In this document: positions 7,255 to 15,962 of the stretch, piece by piece
Numbering within the stretch: the first letter of the stretch is position 1
How the letters are laid out: every line of letters begins with the position of its first letter
Source of the DNA: Streptomyces sedi
GTDB taxonomy: Bacteria; Actinomycetota; Actinomycetes; Streptomycetales; Streptomycetaceae
Reading direction: 5' to 3'
Assembly (NCBI RefSeq): GCF_006335015.1
Contig: NZ_VDGT01000010.1
Span: 1-64,000 of the forward strand
DNA: 64,000 bases
The notes under the pieces: model-generated
What the model was told of the DNA's origin: nothing
Seen by the model: only the letters and a program-made list of their open reading frames with translations
The model's database searches: none
Made by a program: the position numbers and the translations under genes

Positions 7255-8398
7255 CGGGCACCTCCATCTCGATCACGGTTCCCTCGCCCGGCGCCGAGCG
7301 CACGGTGAGCGTGCCGCCGACGGCCGAGGCGCGGTCGCGCATGGAGACCAGGCCGAGGTGGCGTCCCGCGGTGCGCACCGCGTCGGGGTCGAAGCCCGTT
7401 CCGTCGTCGCTGACCCGCAGCAGGGTGGCGTCGTCCGCGCGGCACAGCAGCACGTCGACGGTGGCGGGCGCGGCGTGCCGCAGGGCGTTGTGCAGCGCCT
7501 CCTGGGCGACGCGCAGCAGGGCGGCCTCGTGGGCGGGCGGCAGGGCGCGGATGTCGCGGCAGTCGCAGGAGACCCGGGCGGGGTGGGCGCGGTCCAGGAC
7601 CTGGGCCTGGGCGCGCAGGGTGGCGGCGAGGCCGTCCTCGTCGAGGGCCGCGGGGCGCAGCTCGACGACGGCGGCGCGCAGCTCCTCCGCGGCCTCGGCG
7701 GCGAGGGCGGCGACCTGGCGCAGCTCGTCCCTGGCCCGTGCGACGTCGCGGTCCAGGAGGGTGGTGGCGGCCTGGGCGGTGAGTCGCAGGGAGAACAGCT
7801 TCTGGGCGACGGCGTCGTGCAGCTCGTGGGCGAGGCGGGCGCGTTCGTCGGCGATGGTCAGCTCGCGGCTGCGCTCGTAGAGGCGGGCGTTGGTGAGGGC
7901 GATGGCGGCGTGTTCGGCGAGCAGGTGGAGCAGCTCCTCGTCCTCGCCGGTGAAGCCGCAGCCGTCGGGGGGCGCGGGCGCGTTCCGGGGGCAGCGCTTG
8001 TTGGCGAGGAATATGGCGCCGAGGACCTCCTCGCCGTCGGCGATCGGCATCCCGAGGAAGTCGGTCATCTCGGGGTGGGCGGAGGGCCAGCCCTCGAAGC
8101 GCGGGTCGAGGCGGACGTCGGGCAGCCGGACGGGGGTGGCGGAGTTGAGCATGGCGGCGAGGATGCCGTGTTGGCGGGGCAGCGGGCCGATGGCCTTCCA
8201 CTGCCGGTCGGTGACGCCGTCGACGAGGAACTGGGCGAAGCCGCCGTTGCCGTCGGGGACGCCGAGCGCGGCGTAGCGGGCGTCCAGCAGCTCGCGGGCG
8301 GAGCGCACGATGGTCTGGAGCACGTCGTGCACCTGGAGCGTGCGGTTCATCGCCAGCAGCGCGGCGCTTACCGCGGCCAGCCCGGTGGGTGGGCCCAT
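7247..8398 (-). CDS. GAF-domain sensor histidine kinase (HisKA_3)
   Basis: This 383-aa soluble kinase has a GAF sensor domain (about residues 20-175), a HisKA_3 dimerisation domain with the phospho-accepting histidine at H194 (RLAHELHDAVAQKL), and a HATPase_c domain (about 285-383) with N-box EALHNALRHA and G-boxes DDGTGFD and GLVSMRDRA. It lacks membrane helices, so it senses a cytoplasmic signal, as NreB- or DevS-like kinases do; no haem ligand can be assigned. It is co-transcribed with its response regulator. ATG 8398 lies seven bases after TAACGT, consistent with a leaderless transcript. Confidence 0.92.
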   Translation of the reverse strand: MGPPTGLAAVSAALLAMNRTLQVHDVLQTIVRSARELLDARYAALGVPDGNGGFAQFLVDGVTDRQWKAIGPLPRQHGILAAMLNSATPVRLPDVRLDPRFEGWPSAHPEMTDFLGMPIADGEEVLGAIFLANKRCPRNAPAPPDGCGFTGEDEELLHLLAEHAAIALTNARLYERSRELTIADERARLAHELHDAVAQKLFSLRLTAQAATTLLDRDVARARDELRQVAALAAEAAEELRAAVVELRPAALDEDGLAATLRAQAQVLDRAHPARVSCDCRDIRALPPAHEAALLRVAQEALHNALRHAAPATVDVLLCRADDATLLRVSDDGTGFDPDAVRTAGRHLGLVSMRDRASAVGGTLTVRSAPGEGTVIEMEVPGG

Positions 8399-8412
8399 GG
8401 CCGAAACGTTAA

Positions 8413-8450
8413 CCCGCCGCCGCCCGGGTCGTATCGGGCGGCGGCGGGTC
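8413..8450 (-). terminator. hairpin terminator downstream of the FHA-ABC gene
   Basis: ACCCGCCGCCGCCCG (8413-8427) and CGGGCGGCGGCGGGT (8436-8450) form a perfect 15-bp stem with an 8-base loop. It separates the FHA-ABC gene from the downstream kinase, whose likely -10 box begins immediately after it. Confidence 0.7.
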
Positions 8451-8499
8451 GTGGTGTGCGGCGCGGGGCCTAGGTCGCGGGACCGAGCGGCCGTGGCGG

Positions 8500-11034
8500 T
8501 CAGGCGCGCATGACCTCGGGTTCGTGGCGGCGCAGGAACTTCATCACCAGGAACCCGCAGATCACGGCGAGCACCAGCAGGGCGGTGACGTCCAGCAGCC
8601 AGAAGCCGGCCTCGTGCTTCCAGAGCGGGTCGGGGTCCGGCTCCTCGGTGGGCGAGGCCGTCAGGGTGTTGAGGTCGACGGTGGTGCCGGCGCCGGCCAG
8701 TGCCCAGCGGGAGGGCATCAGCCAGGCGAGCTGCTCGACGCCGAGGGTGCCGTGGACCTGGAAGAGCGCGCCGGTGAAGACGAGCTGGACGACGGAGATC
8801 ATCACCAGCAGCGGCATGGTCATCTCGGAGGTGCGCACCAGCGCGGAGATCACCAGTCCGATCATCATCGAGGTGCAGCCGAGGACCATGATCACCAGGC
8901 TCATCTCGACCGCGGGCGAGCTGGTGAAGAGGACGCCCTCCTCGGGCATCTCGCGCGGGGCGAGGCCGATGACGCACAGGATCGCGCCCTGGAGCACGGT
9001 GACGATGCCCAGCACGAAGACCTTGGACATCAGATACGCGGAACGGGAGAGGCCGACGGCCCGTTCTCGTTCGTAGATGACGCGTTCCTTGATCAGCTCG
9101 CGCACCGCGTTGGCCGCGCCGGAGAAGCACATGCCGACGACGAGGACCAGCAGCACGATGCTGGCGTCGCCGTTGCGCAGCCCGTTCTCCGGTGGGCCGT
9201 AGCCGAGGCCGGAGTCGGCGGGGATGGCGAGGCTGACCAGGCCCAGGATGACGGGCAGGGCGACCGTCAGGCCGAGGAAGCCCTTGTCGGCGAGGATGAC
9301 GGCGGCGTAGCGGCGCATCAGGGTCAGCACCTGGGAGCCCCAGGTCTGGGCCTTCTGCTGGATCACGCCCATCGGCTGGTAGGGGGCGGCCTGCGGCTGC
9401 ACCGCGTCCAGGTCGGCGGCGTACATCTGGTAGTGCTGCGAGCCGCGCCAGCGGCCCATCCAGTCGTAGTCGCGGTAGTTCTCGAACGCGGAGAAGACGT
9501 CGGCCCAGTTGTCGTAGCCGAAGAAGTTGAGCGCCTCGTCCGGCGCACCGAAGTAGGCCACGCCGCCGCCGGGGGCCATGACCAGCACCCGGTCGCAGAG
9601 GCCGAGTTCGGCCACGGAGTGGGTGACGACCAGCACGGTGCGGCCGTCGTCGGCGAGGCCGCGCAGCAGCTGCATCACGTCGCGGTCCATGCCCGGGTCG
9701 AGGCCCGACGTGGGCTCGTCGAGGAAGATCAGCGACGGCTTGGTGAGCAGCTCCAGCGCGACGGAGACACGCTTGCGCTGGCCGCCGGAGAGGGAGGAGA
9801 TCCGCTTGTCGGCGTGCGGCAGCAGCTTCAGCTCGGCCAGCACCTCCTCCACCCGGTTGTTGCGCTCGGCGACCGCGACGTCGCCGGGGAACCGGAGCTG
9901 GGCGGCGAGCCGCAGCGCCTGCCGGATGGGCAGGGCGGTGTGCAGGATGTCGTCCTGCGGGACCAGGCCGATGCGGTGGCGCAGCTCGGCGAAGTGGGTG
10001 TAGAGGTTCCGGTGGTCGTACAGCACCTCGCCGTAGGTGGCGGGGCGGTAGCCGGTGAGGGCGCGCAGCAGCGTCGACTTGCCGGAGCCCGAGGGGCCGA
10101 TGACGCCGATCAGCGACTTCTCGGGGACGCCGAAGGAGACGTCGTTGAGGATCGTGGTCTGGCCGTTGTTGACCTGGACGGTCAGGTGGCGGGCCGAGAA
10201 GGAGACCTCACCGGTGTCGACGAACTCCTGGAGCTGGTTACCGACCAGTCGGAACGTGGAGTGGCCGATGCCGACGGTGTCGTTGGGGCCGAGGTTGGCG
10301 CGGCCGTTCTTCGGCAGCTGCTGGCCGTTGACGTAGGTGCCGTTGTGGCTGCCCATGTCGTGGATCTCGAACCGGCCGTCGCTGTGCGCCTGGAACTCGG
10401 CGTGCAGCCGGGAGACCTGGAGGTCGGGAACGACCAGCTCGTTCTCCAGCGCACGGCCGATGCGGGTGACCTGGCCGACGGCGAACTGGTGAAGGCTGGT
10501 CGCGCCGTTGTTGGGCTGGCCGCCGTCGGCCGGCGGGGCGCCGGCGGGCTGTTGCGGCGGCGGCCCGCCCGGCTGCCCGTAGGGCGTCGTGGCCGGAATC
10601 TGCGGGGGCTGCTGCTGGTAAGGCGTGGCGGGCGCCTGCTGCGACTGGTAAGGCGCGGCAGGAGCCTGCTGCGACTGGTAAGCCGCGCCCTGTCCCGACT
10701 GGTACGGCATCGCCGCCGTCTGCTGGGACTGGTAGGGCTCGGCGCCGCCGGTGAACGACAGCCGGGGGCCGTCGGTGGCGTTGCCCAGGTGTATCACCGT
10801 GCCGGGCCCCAGCAGCTGCTGTTGGACCCGCTGCCCCTGGGCGTATGTCCCGTTGGTGCTGCCGTGGTCCTCCACCACCCAGCTCTGCCCACCCCAGCGC
10901 ACGGTCGCGTGGCGCCACGAGACCCGGGAGTCCTGGAGGACGAAGTCCCCCTGTGGATCTCTCCCGAGGCTGTAGGACCGCGTAGGGTCCAAGGTCCAGC
11001 TCTGACCGTTCAGTTCCAGTACGAGTTCTGGCAC
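8500..11034 (-). CDS. ABC transporter with two FHA domains (ATPase-permease fusion)
   Basis: This 844-aa protein combines two forkhead-associated domains, an ABCG-like ATPase and a membrane domain. FHA1 (about residues 15-95) has SLGRD and HGSTNGTY; FHA2 (about 190-275) has RIGR, SRLHAEF and SHNGTYVNG. Between them is a Gln/Pro/Tyr-rich linker with repeats of PYQSQQ. The ATPase has Walker A GPSGSGKST, signature SLSGGQRKR and Walker B LIFLDEPTSGLD. The last 280 residues contain about six membrane helices. FHA domains bind phosphothreonine, so activity is probably set by Ser/Thr kinases. The substrate is unknown. The start GTG 11034 (VPELVLELNG) matches the FHA fold; GTG 11046 is an alternative. 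Confidence 0.9.
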   Translation of the reverse strand: MPELVLELNGQSWTLDPTRSYSLGRDPQGDFVLQDSRVSWRHATVRWGGQSWVVEDHGSTNGTYAQGQRVQQQLLGPGTVIHLGNATDGPRLSFTGGAEPYQSQQTAAMPYQSGQGAAYQSQQAPAAPYQSQQAPATPYQQQPPQIPATTPYGQPGGPPPQQPAGAPPADGGQPNNGATSLHQFAVGQVTRIGRALENELVVPDLQVSRLHAEFQAHSDGRFEIHDMGSHNGTYVNGQQLPKNGRANLGPNDTVGIGHSTFRLVGNQLQEFVDTGEVSFSARHLTVQVNNGQTTILNDVSFGVPEKSLIGVIGPSGSGKSTLLRALTGYRPATYGEVLYDHRNLYTHFAELRHRIGLVPQDDILHTALPIRQALRLAAQLRFPGDVAVAERNNRVEEVLAELKLLPHADKRISSLSGGQRKRVSVALELLTKPSLIFLDEPTSGLDPGMDRDVMQLLRGLADDGRTVLVVTHSVAELGLCDRVLVMAPGGGVAYFGAPDEALNFFGYDNWADVFSAFENYRDYDWMGRWRGSQHYQMYAADLDAVQPQAAPYQPMGVIQQKAQTWGSQVLTLMRRYAAVILADKGFLGLTVALPVILGLVSLAIPADSGLGYGPPENGLRNGDASIVLLVLVVGMCFSGAANAVRELIKERVIYERERAVGLSRSAYLMSKVFVLGIVTVLQGAILCVIGLAPREMPEEGVLFTSSPAVEMSLVIMVLGCTSMMIGLVISALVRTSEMTMPLLVMISVVQLVFTGALFQVHGTLGVEQLAWLMPSRWALAGAGTTVDLNTLTASPTEEPDPDPLWKHEAGFWLLDVTALLVLAVICGFLVMKFLRRHEPEVMRA

Positions 11035-11063
11035 TCCATGCCCCACAAAGTCGTCCCCCGAGT

Positions 11064-11081
11064 GACTTCCGACCGGAAGTC
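11064..11081. promoter_or_regulatory. 18-bp palindrome upstream of the FHA-ABC gene
   Basis: GACTTCCG (11064-11071) and CGGAAGTC (11074-11081) are perfect 8-bp arms two bases apart, 30 bp before the FHA-ABC start and overlapping a possible minus-strand -10 box, TAGACT (11079-11084). It may be an operator or a hairpin at the 5' end of the message. Confidence 0.45.
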
Positions 11082-11309
11082 TAGGGATGGTTGAACATCG
11101 TTGGGGCACTATTCCAGGCTCGGGGCGAAAACAGGAAGTCGCCCCCCGAAAGTGGCCACGCTGTCGCCAAGCGTGAACCCGCCCGTGACCTCGGCGCCGG
11201 CGCCCGTGCCCCCGGCGGCGGCGCGGTGACCGACGGCCGGTCGGGGGTGTCCGGCTGCCGGACACCCGAGGCGCCGGCCCGCCGGGCAGCGGCTAACGTG
11301 GGCCCCATC

Positions 11310-12533
11310 ATGACCTCCGTGACTTGGGCCGACGAGATGGCCCCCACGCTGTTGGTGAAGATCTTCGGACGGGACCGCCCGGGGCTGACCGCCGGGCTCT
11401 TCCGCACACTGGCCGGTTTCCAGGTCGACGTGATCGATATCGAGCAGGTCGTCACCCGGGGAAGGATCACGCTCTGCGCGCTGGTCCGCGCCCCGGTCGG
11501 GGACGCCTCGGGGGGCGGCGAGGGCCAGCTGCGGGCGACGGTGCACGCCTGGGCCGAGGGCGCCGGGCTCCAGGCGGAGATCATCTCCGGCACCGGCGAC
11601 AACCCGGCGCGCGGCACGGGCCGCAGCCACGTGACGGTGCTGGGGAACCCGTTGACCGCGGAGGTCACGGCCTCGGTGGCGGCCCGGATAGCGGCCACGG
11701 GCGGCAACATCGACCGGATCTACCGGCTGGCGAAGTACCCGGTGACGGCCGTGGAGTTCGACGTCTCGGGCGCGCCGACGGAGGTACTGCGCACCGCCCT
11801 GGCGCGGGAGGCGGCGGCCAGCGGCGTGGACATCGCGGTCGCCTCCTCCGGGCTCCAGCGGCGCGCGCCCCGGCTGGCCGTGATGGACGTGGACTCGACG
11901 CTGATCCAGGACGAGGTGATCGAGCTGTTCGCGGCGCACGCCGGCTGCGAGGAGCGGGTCGCCGAGGTGACGGCGGCGGCGATGCGCGGGGAGTTGGACT
12001 TCGAGCAGTCCCTGCACCAGCGGGTGGCGCTGCTGGCCGGTCTCGACGAGTCGGTGGTGGACAAGGTCAGGTCCGAGGTGCGGCTGACGCCCGGCGCGCG
12101 GACGCTGATCCGGACGTTGAAGCGGCTCGGCTGCCAGGTGGGCGTGGTCTCCGGCGGGTTCACGCAGGTGACGGACTCGCTGGCGGAGCGGCTCGGGCTG
12201 GACTTCGCGGCGGCCAACACCCTGGAGGTGGTGGACGGGAAGCTGACCGGCAGGGTCACGGGCGAGGTCGTCGACCGGCCGGGGAAGGCGCGGCTGCTGC
12301 GGCGGTTCGCCGCCGAGGCCGGAGTGCCGCTGTCCCGGACGGTGGCGATCGGCGACGGCGCCAACGACCTGGACATGCTGAACGCGGCGGGCCTGGGGGT
12401 GGCGTTCAACGCCAAGCCGCTGGTGCGGGAGGCCGCGCACACGGCGGTCTCGGTGCCGTTCCTGGACACCGTGCTCTACCTGCTGGGGATCACCCGGGAG
12501 GAAGTGGAGGCCGCCGACGCCCAGGGGTGGTGA
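11310..12533 (+). CDS. serB: phosphoserine phosphatase SerB with N-terminal ACT domains
   Basis: This 407-aa enzyme makes L-serine from phosphoserine, the last step of serine biosynthesis. The N-terminal half holds two ACT-like domains (VKIFGRDRPGLTAGLFRTLA and SHVTVLGNPLTAEV), which usually bind serine for feedback. The catalytic HAD domain starts at about residue 193 with DVDSTLIQDE (nucleophile aspartate), followed by VVSGGFTQV (motif II) and AIGDGANDLDML (motif IV). Length matches mycobacterial and streptomycete SerB2. ATG 11310 lies ten bases after TAACGT and lacks a Shine-Dalgarno sequence, suggesting a leaderless or nearly leaderless message. Confidence 0.95.
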   Translation: MTSVTWADEMAPTLLVKIFGRDRPGLTAGLFRTLAGFQVDVIDIEQVVTRGRITLCALVRAPVGDASGGGEGQLRATVHAWAEGAGLQAEIISGTGDNPARGTGRSHVTVLGNPLTAEVTASVAARIAATGGNIDRIYRLAKYPVTAVEFDVSGAPTEVLRTALAREAAASGVDIAVASSGLQRRAPRLAVMDVDSTLIQDEVIELFAAHAGCEERVAEVTAAAMRGELDFEQSLHQRVALLAGLDESVVDKVRSEVRLTPGARTLIRTLKRLGCQVGVVSGGFTQVTDSLAERLGLDFAAANTLEVVDGKLTGRVTGEVVDRPGKARLLRRFAAEAGVPLSRTVAIGDGANDLDMLNAAGLGVAFNAKPLVREAAHTAVSVPFLDTVLYLLGITREEVEAADAQGW

Positions 12534-12569
12534 GGCGGTGGCGCGGCGGCCGGCCGGGGGCGGCCCGGC

Positions 12570-13088
12570 TCACGCGTGGGGGGTCCAGAAGTCGGTGAGC
12601 GTGGCGGCGCCCGGCTCCAGCGACTTCCAGCCGCCGGGCAGCGTCAGCACCGCCTGCGAGGCGGTGGGGAAGCCGCTGGCGTGCACGCGGGCGAGGGTGT
12701 CGCCCTCGGCGGTGCCGGCGAGCAGGTCGGACAGCGCGTGCAGGGTCGGGTTGTGCCCGATCACCAGCAGGTCGCGAACGGCGTCGTCCACCTCGTTGAG
12801 CACGGCGATCACCTGGCCGGGGGTGGCCTCGTAGAGGCGGCTCTCGTAGGTGGTCCTGGGGCGGCGCGGGAGTTCGGCGGCGCACAGCTTCCAGGTGTCG
12901 CGGGCGCGCACCGCGGTGGAGCAGAGGGTGAGTTCGGGGGTGACGCCCGAGCCGGCGAGCCGGCGTCCGGCGGTGACGGCGTCCTGGCGGCCACGTTCGG
13001 CGAGCGGCCGATCGTGGTCGGCCACGTCGGGCCAGTCGGCTTTCGCGTGTCGGAGAAGGACGATTCTGCGGACGACTTCGACGCTCAT
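12570..13088 (-). CDS. SixA-like histidine phosphatase
   Basis: This 172-aa protein belongs to the histidine phosphatase superfamily, SixA branch. The RHG-type signature is LLRHAKADWPD with catalytic H14, and the second histidine is in LLVIGHNPTL (about residue 112). SixA of E. coli acts on phosphohistidine in phosphotransfer proteins; whether this homologue does is inferred. It is convergent with serB and has no obvious operon partner. GTG or ATG choice is clear: ATG 13088 matches the family N-terminus. Confidence 0.88.
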   Translation of the reverse strand: MSVEVVRRIVLLRHAKADWPDVADHDRPLAERGRQDAVTAGRRLAGSGVTPELTLCSTAVRARDTWKLCAAELPRRPRTTYESRLYEATPGQVIAVLNEVDDAVRDLLVIGHNPTLHALSDLLAGTAEGDTLARVHASGFPTASQAVLTLPGGWKSLEPGAATLTDFWTPHA

Positions 13089-13160
13089 GTGTCCCAGCTT
13101 CGCACGAAACGAGCGGCGGGGCCCGGGCCGTTGGGCGCCACTCCCCCGCGGGCGCGGAGG

Positions 13161-13346
13161 TCAGCGCAGGGAGGCGTGGACGTACTCGAAGAGCTGGCTG
13201 ACCGGGTCGGTTCCCACGGTCGCCGCCGTACTGTCCTGGGCGGAGGCGAGCAGGGCGAGCAGCGCGGCGAAGCTGGCGATCGGCAGGGCGACGGCCCACC
13301 AACGCAGGCGCATCTCCCCCTGGGTGGGCCGGGCGCGAGCGGTCAT
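13161..13346 (-). CDS. small single-span membrane protein
   Basis: This 61-aa protein has one membrane helix (WWAVALPIASFAALLALLAS, about residues 16-35) between a basic N-terminus and a short polar tail ending FEYVHASLR. The ATG at 13346 follows AAAGGGAAG. It lies downstream of another tiny membrane protein on the same strand. No function is known to me; the predicted orientation is N-terminus inside. Confidence 0.65.
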   Translation of the reverse strand: MTARARPTQGEMRLRWWAVALPIASFAALLALLASAQDSTAATVGTDPVSQLFEYVHASLR

Positions 13347-13551
13347 GGCGCTTCCCTTTCGTCCGCTTCCTCGTCGGCGCGGGTCCCGTGCCCCGGTGGG
13401 GCGTTCGGGCTCCCGTTGAACCAAGAATCTACGGACGGCGGGCGCGCGGGCCCATCCGGTGAGCCACCCAGTCCTCCCTGAACCCAACCCCCTAGGGGAA
13501 GGTGGTGTCAGCACCACCCCGCGGGCGCTCCGGCGGGCCCCGGGCGGGGGT

Positions 13552-13668
13552 TCAGGGGGAGGCGAGGGTGGCGATCACGGCGATGACCACGGAGATCCCG
13601 AGCATGGCGCCCAGGATCAGCAGCAGGTTGCGTTGGCCGTTGCGGGGGTTCGGGTCGAGCGCTGGCAT
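13552..13668 (-). CDS. 38-aa membrane protein, SGM_5486 transporter-associated type
   Basis: A very short frame encodes MPALDPNPRNGQRNLLLILG followed by AMLGISVVIAVIATLASP and a TGA stop. This matches the tiny actinobacterial family known from S. griseus SGM_5486, found next to transporter genes. One membrane helix spans most of the second half. It lies just downstream of a CynX-type MFS transporter gene on the same strand (gap 16 bases), so it probably belongs to that operon and may assist the transporter. Too short to be found by length alone; the family match is what supports it. Confidence 0.8.
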   Translation of the reverse strand: MPALDPNPRNGQRNLLLILGAMLGISVVIAVIATLASP

Positions 13669-13684
13669 GGGGACAGTGTCCCAC

Positions 13685-14962
13685 TCAGCCGTCGTCCTCC
13701 ACGCAGCGGTCCCGTCCGGCCAGCACCCCGCAGCAGACCTGGGCCGTCAGCAGCGTCCCGAGCAGGAGCAGCGGGGCGCTCCAGCCGCCGGTCGCCTCGT
13801 TGAGCGCGCCGACCAGCAGCGGCCCGGGGACGGAGAGCAGATAGCCGATGCTCTGGGCGAACGCGGAGAGGCGGATGACGCCCGTGCCGGTGCGGGCGCG
13901 CAGGCCGATCATGGTCAGGGCGACGGTGAACGCGGTGTTGGCGATGCCCAGCAGCACGGCCCACGCCCAGGCGCCGCCGGCCGGGGCCAGCCACAGGCCG
14001 AGGTAGCCGGCGAAGCCGCACAGGCCGATGGCGACCACCAGCGGGCCCTGGTGGCGCATCCGGGTGGCGAGGGTGGGGATCAGAAAGCTCAGCGGGGCGC
14101 CCAGGCCCATCACGACGGCCAGCAGCATCCCGGCCTCGGAGGCGGGGACGCCGGCGTCGCGGTAGATCTGCGGGAGCCAGCCCATGGTGACGTAGGCGGC
14201 GGTCGCCTGGAGCCCGAAGAAGACGCCGAGCGCCCAGGCGGTCGGCGAGCGGGTGAGCCGCAGCCGTCGTTGTCCCGGTGCGGCGTGGCCGTCGCCGGCG
14301 CGGCGTTCCGCGTCGCCGCGTGCCCGGCGGGGCACGAACAGCCAGAAGAGCAGCGCCAGGGCCGCCAACGCGGCCCAGGCGGCGAGCCCGTGGCGCCAGT
14401 GGCCGCCGAACGCCTCGCTGATCGGGATGGTCAGGGCCGCGGCGCCGGCGGTGCCCAGGGCCATGCCCATCGAGTAGAGGCCGGTGAGCAGCCCGACGCG
14501 GTCGGCGAAGAAGCGTTTGACCAGGACCGGCATCAGCACGTTGCCGACGGCTATGCCGGCCAGCGCCAGCGCGCTGGTGGCGAGGAAGACGGCGGTGTCG
14601 CCGGCGACGGCGCGCAGCCCGAGCCCGAGGGCGATGGCGGCGAGCCCGGCGAGCACCACCCGGACCGCGCCGAAGCGGCCGGCGAGCCGGGGCGCGGTGA
14701 CGCCGAAGACGGCGAAGCAGAGCGCGGGCACGGAGGTGAGCAGGCCGGCGACGGTGGCGGACATCCCGAGGTCGTCGCGGACTTCGGCGAGCACGGGCCC
14801 CAGCCCCGAGATCGCGGGGCGCAGGTTGAACGCGGTCAACACCAGCGCGAGCGCCAGCAGTACGCGCCCCCGGCGCATCCGTGCGTCGGGATGGCCGGTG
14901 GATGCTCGGTCATGGACGGCGGAACGTCGGGGCGGAGTACGGTCTCTCTGAAGAAGCCCCAT
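13685..14962 (-). CDS. CynX/NimT family MFS transporter
   Basis: This 425-aa protein has about twelve membrane helices and the typical CynX/NimT opening (LALALVLTAFNLRPAISGLG). The family includes cyanate and 2-nitroimidazole transporters; the substrate here is unknown. The likely start is ATG 14962, exactly seven bases after TATGAT, implying a leaderless transcript; in-frame ATGs at 14971 and 14974 are alternatives. The gene is divergent from a GntR regulator, and a palindrome covers its -10 box, so that regulator probably represses it. The SGM_5486-type small gene follows. Confidence 0.88.
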   Translation of the reverse strand: MGLLQRDRTPPRRSAVHDRASTGHPDARMRRGRVLLALALVLTAFNLRPAISGLGPVLAEVRDDLGMSATVAGLLTSVPALCFAVFGVTAPRLAGRFGAVRVVLAGLAAIALGLGLRAVAGDTAVFLATSALALAGIAVGNVLMPVLVKRFFADRVGLLTGLYSMGMALGTAGAAALTIPISEAFGGHWRHGLAAWAALAALALLFWLFVPRRARGDAERRAGDGHAAPGQRRLRLTRSPTAWALGVFFGLQATAAYVTMGWLPQIYRDAGVPASEAGMLLAVVMGLGAPLSFLIPTLATRMRHQGPLVVAIGLCGFAGYLGLWLAPAGGAWAWAVLLGIANTAFTVALTMIGLRARTGTGVIRLSAFAQSIGYLLSVPGPLLVGALNEATGGWSAPLLLLGTLLTAQVCCGVLAGRDRCVEDDG

Positions 14963-14985
14963 GACTCTCATCATAGAATCATGGG
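14958..14985. promoter_or_regulatory. GntR operator overlapping two divergent promoters
   Basis: CCCATGACTCT (14958-14968) and AGAATCATGGG (14975-14985) are inverted arms matching at 10 of 11 positions around a 6-base centre. The palindrome contains a minus-strand -10 box (TATGAT) for the MFS gene and a plus-strand -10 box (TAGAAT, 14974-14979) for the GntR gene. Position and symmetry make it the likely binding site of the adjacent GntR protein. Confidence 0.7.
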
Positions 14986-15042
14986 ACGAATGAGGCTCCG
15001 GGGGGAGTGCCCGCGGGGCCCGGGATCGGCAACGGGAGAGCC

Positions 15043-15726
15043 ATGTCACTGACCGCACCGCGTCGCGCCGCGCTGGCCGACCAGGTGATCGGCCAACTGC
15101 GCCTCCAGATCACCTCGGGCGAGTGGCCGGTCGGCTCCCGCATCCCGACCGAGCCCGAGCTGGTGGAACGGCTGGGCGTGGCGAGGAACACGGTCCGCGA
15201 GGCGATCCGCGCCCTCGCCCACAACGGGCTGCTGGACATCCGGCAGGGCTCGGGCACGTATGTGGCGGCGACCAGCGAGTTGGCGGGCGTGATGCACCGC
15301 CGCTTCGCGGAGGCCAGGCCGCACGACGTGGCGGAGGTGCGCAGCACCCTGGAGGCGTCGGCGGCCCGGCTGGCCGCGCGCCACAGGACACCGCGCGAGC
15401 TGCGGCAGTTGGACGCCCTGCTGAAGCGCAGGGAGAACGCCTGGGGCACGGGGAACGTGGAGAGCTTCGTCGAGGCGGACGCGACCTTCCACATGGCGGT
15501 CGTCCAGGCCTCGCACAACGAGGTGCTGACCGCGCTCTACGCGGATCTGGGCTCCGTCGTGAGGGCGTTTTTGCGCCATGATGTGGGCGACGAGCTACGG
15601 GCCGACGAGCACATGGACCACGGCCGGCTGGTCGACGCGATCCGCTCCGGGGACCCGGAAACGGCGGGCAGCGAGGCGGGTTCGTACGCGCGGGTGTGCG
15701 GGCGTTCGCTCTACGCGGCCGGCTGA
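15043..15726 (+). CDS. GntR family regulator, FadR (FCD) subfamily
   Basis: This 227-aa protein has an N-terminal winged helix-turn-helix (LRLQITSGEWPVGSRIPTEP, then LGVARNTVREAIRALAHNGL, and the wing LDIRQGSGTYV) and an all-helical FCD ligand-binding domain with metal-site residues in ADATFHMAVVQASHN. Such regulators bind small carboxylic acids or related ligands. It is transcribed divergently from an MFS transporter with a shared palindromic operator, so it probably controls both. Start ATG 15043 follows GGGAGA. Confidence 0.92.
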   Translation: MSLTAPRRAALADQVIGQLRLQITSGEWPVGSRIPTEPELVERLGVARNTVREAIRALAHNGLLDIRQGSGTYVAATSELAGVMHRRFAEARPHDVAEVRSTLEASAARLAARHRTPRELRQLDALLKRRENAWGTGNVESFVEADATFHMAVVQASHNEVLTALYADLGSVVRAFLRHDVGDELRADEHMDHGRLVDAIRSGDPETAGSEAGSYARVCGRSLYAAG

Positions 15727-15910
15727 TTCCGGCCGCGCGCGGGGCTCCTGCCGGCGCACGGCGCCGCGCGCTCACGCTCCCCCGGTACCCGTGCGCGCCG
15801 CCCGGCAGCACGCGCGCCCCCGGACGCCCGTTCGCGCCCCTCATGCCCGTTCGCGCCGCCCGGCGCGCGCCCCGGGGTGCGTCGGTCTCCCCCGAAGGGC
15901 GAACGTCGAA

Positions 15911-15947
15911 GGGCGCGGACGCGTGCTCACGCACCACGTCCGCGCCC
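15911..15947. terminator. hairpin terminator between gntR and fabI
   Basis: GGGCGCGGACG (15911-15921) and CGTCCGCGCCC (15937-15947) form an 11-bp stem. It lies between the convergent gntR and fabI genes. The rest of 15727-15910 is GC-rich with repeated CCGTTCGCGCC and contains no gene that I can support. Confidence 0.7.
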
Positions 15948-15962
15948 CCGGGCACGTCGGTG

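Noticed and set aside
10610..10735. Regularly spaced repeats in the FHA-ABC gene, considered as a CRISPR-like array
   Set aside because: The repeats are codon-phased and encode PYQSQQ units in an intact reading frame; no spacers or cas genes.
8524..11094. An 856-codon plus-strand frame opposite the FHA-ABC gene
   Set aside because: Composition is antisense-like (Gly/Ala/Asp/His/Val repeats) and the minus strand encodes an intact, clearly recognisable transporter.
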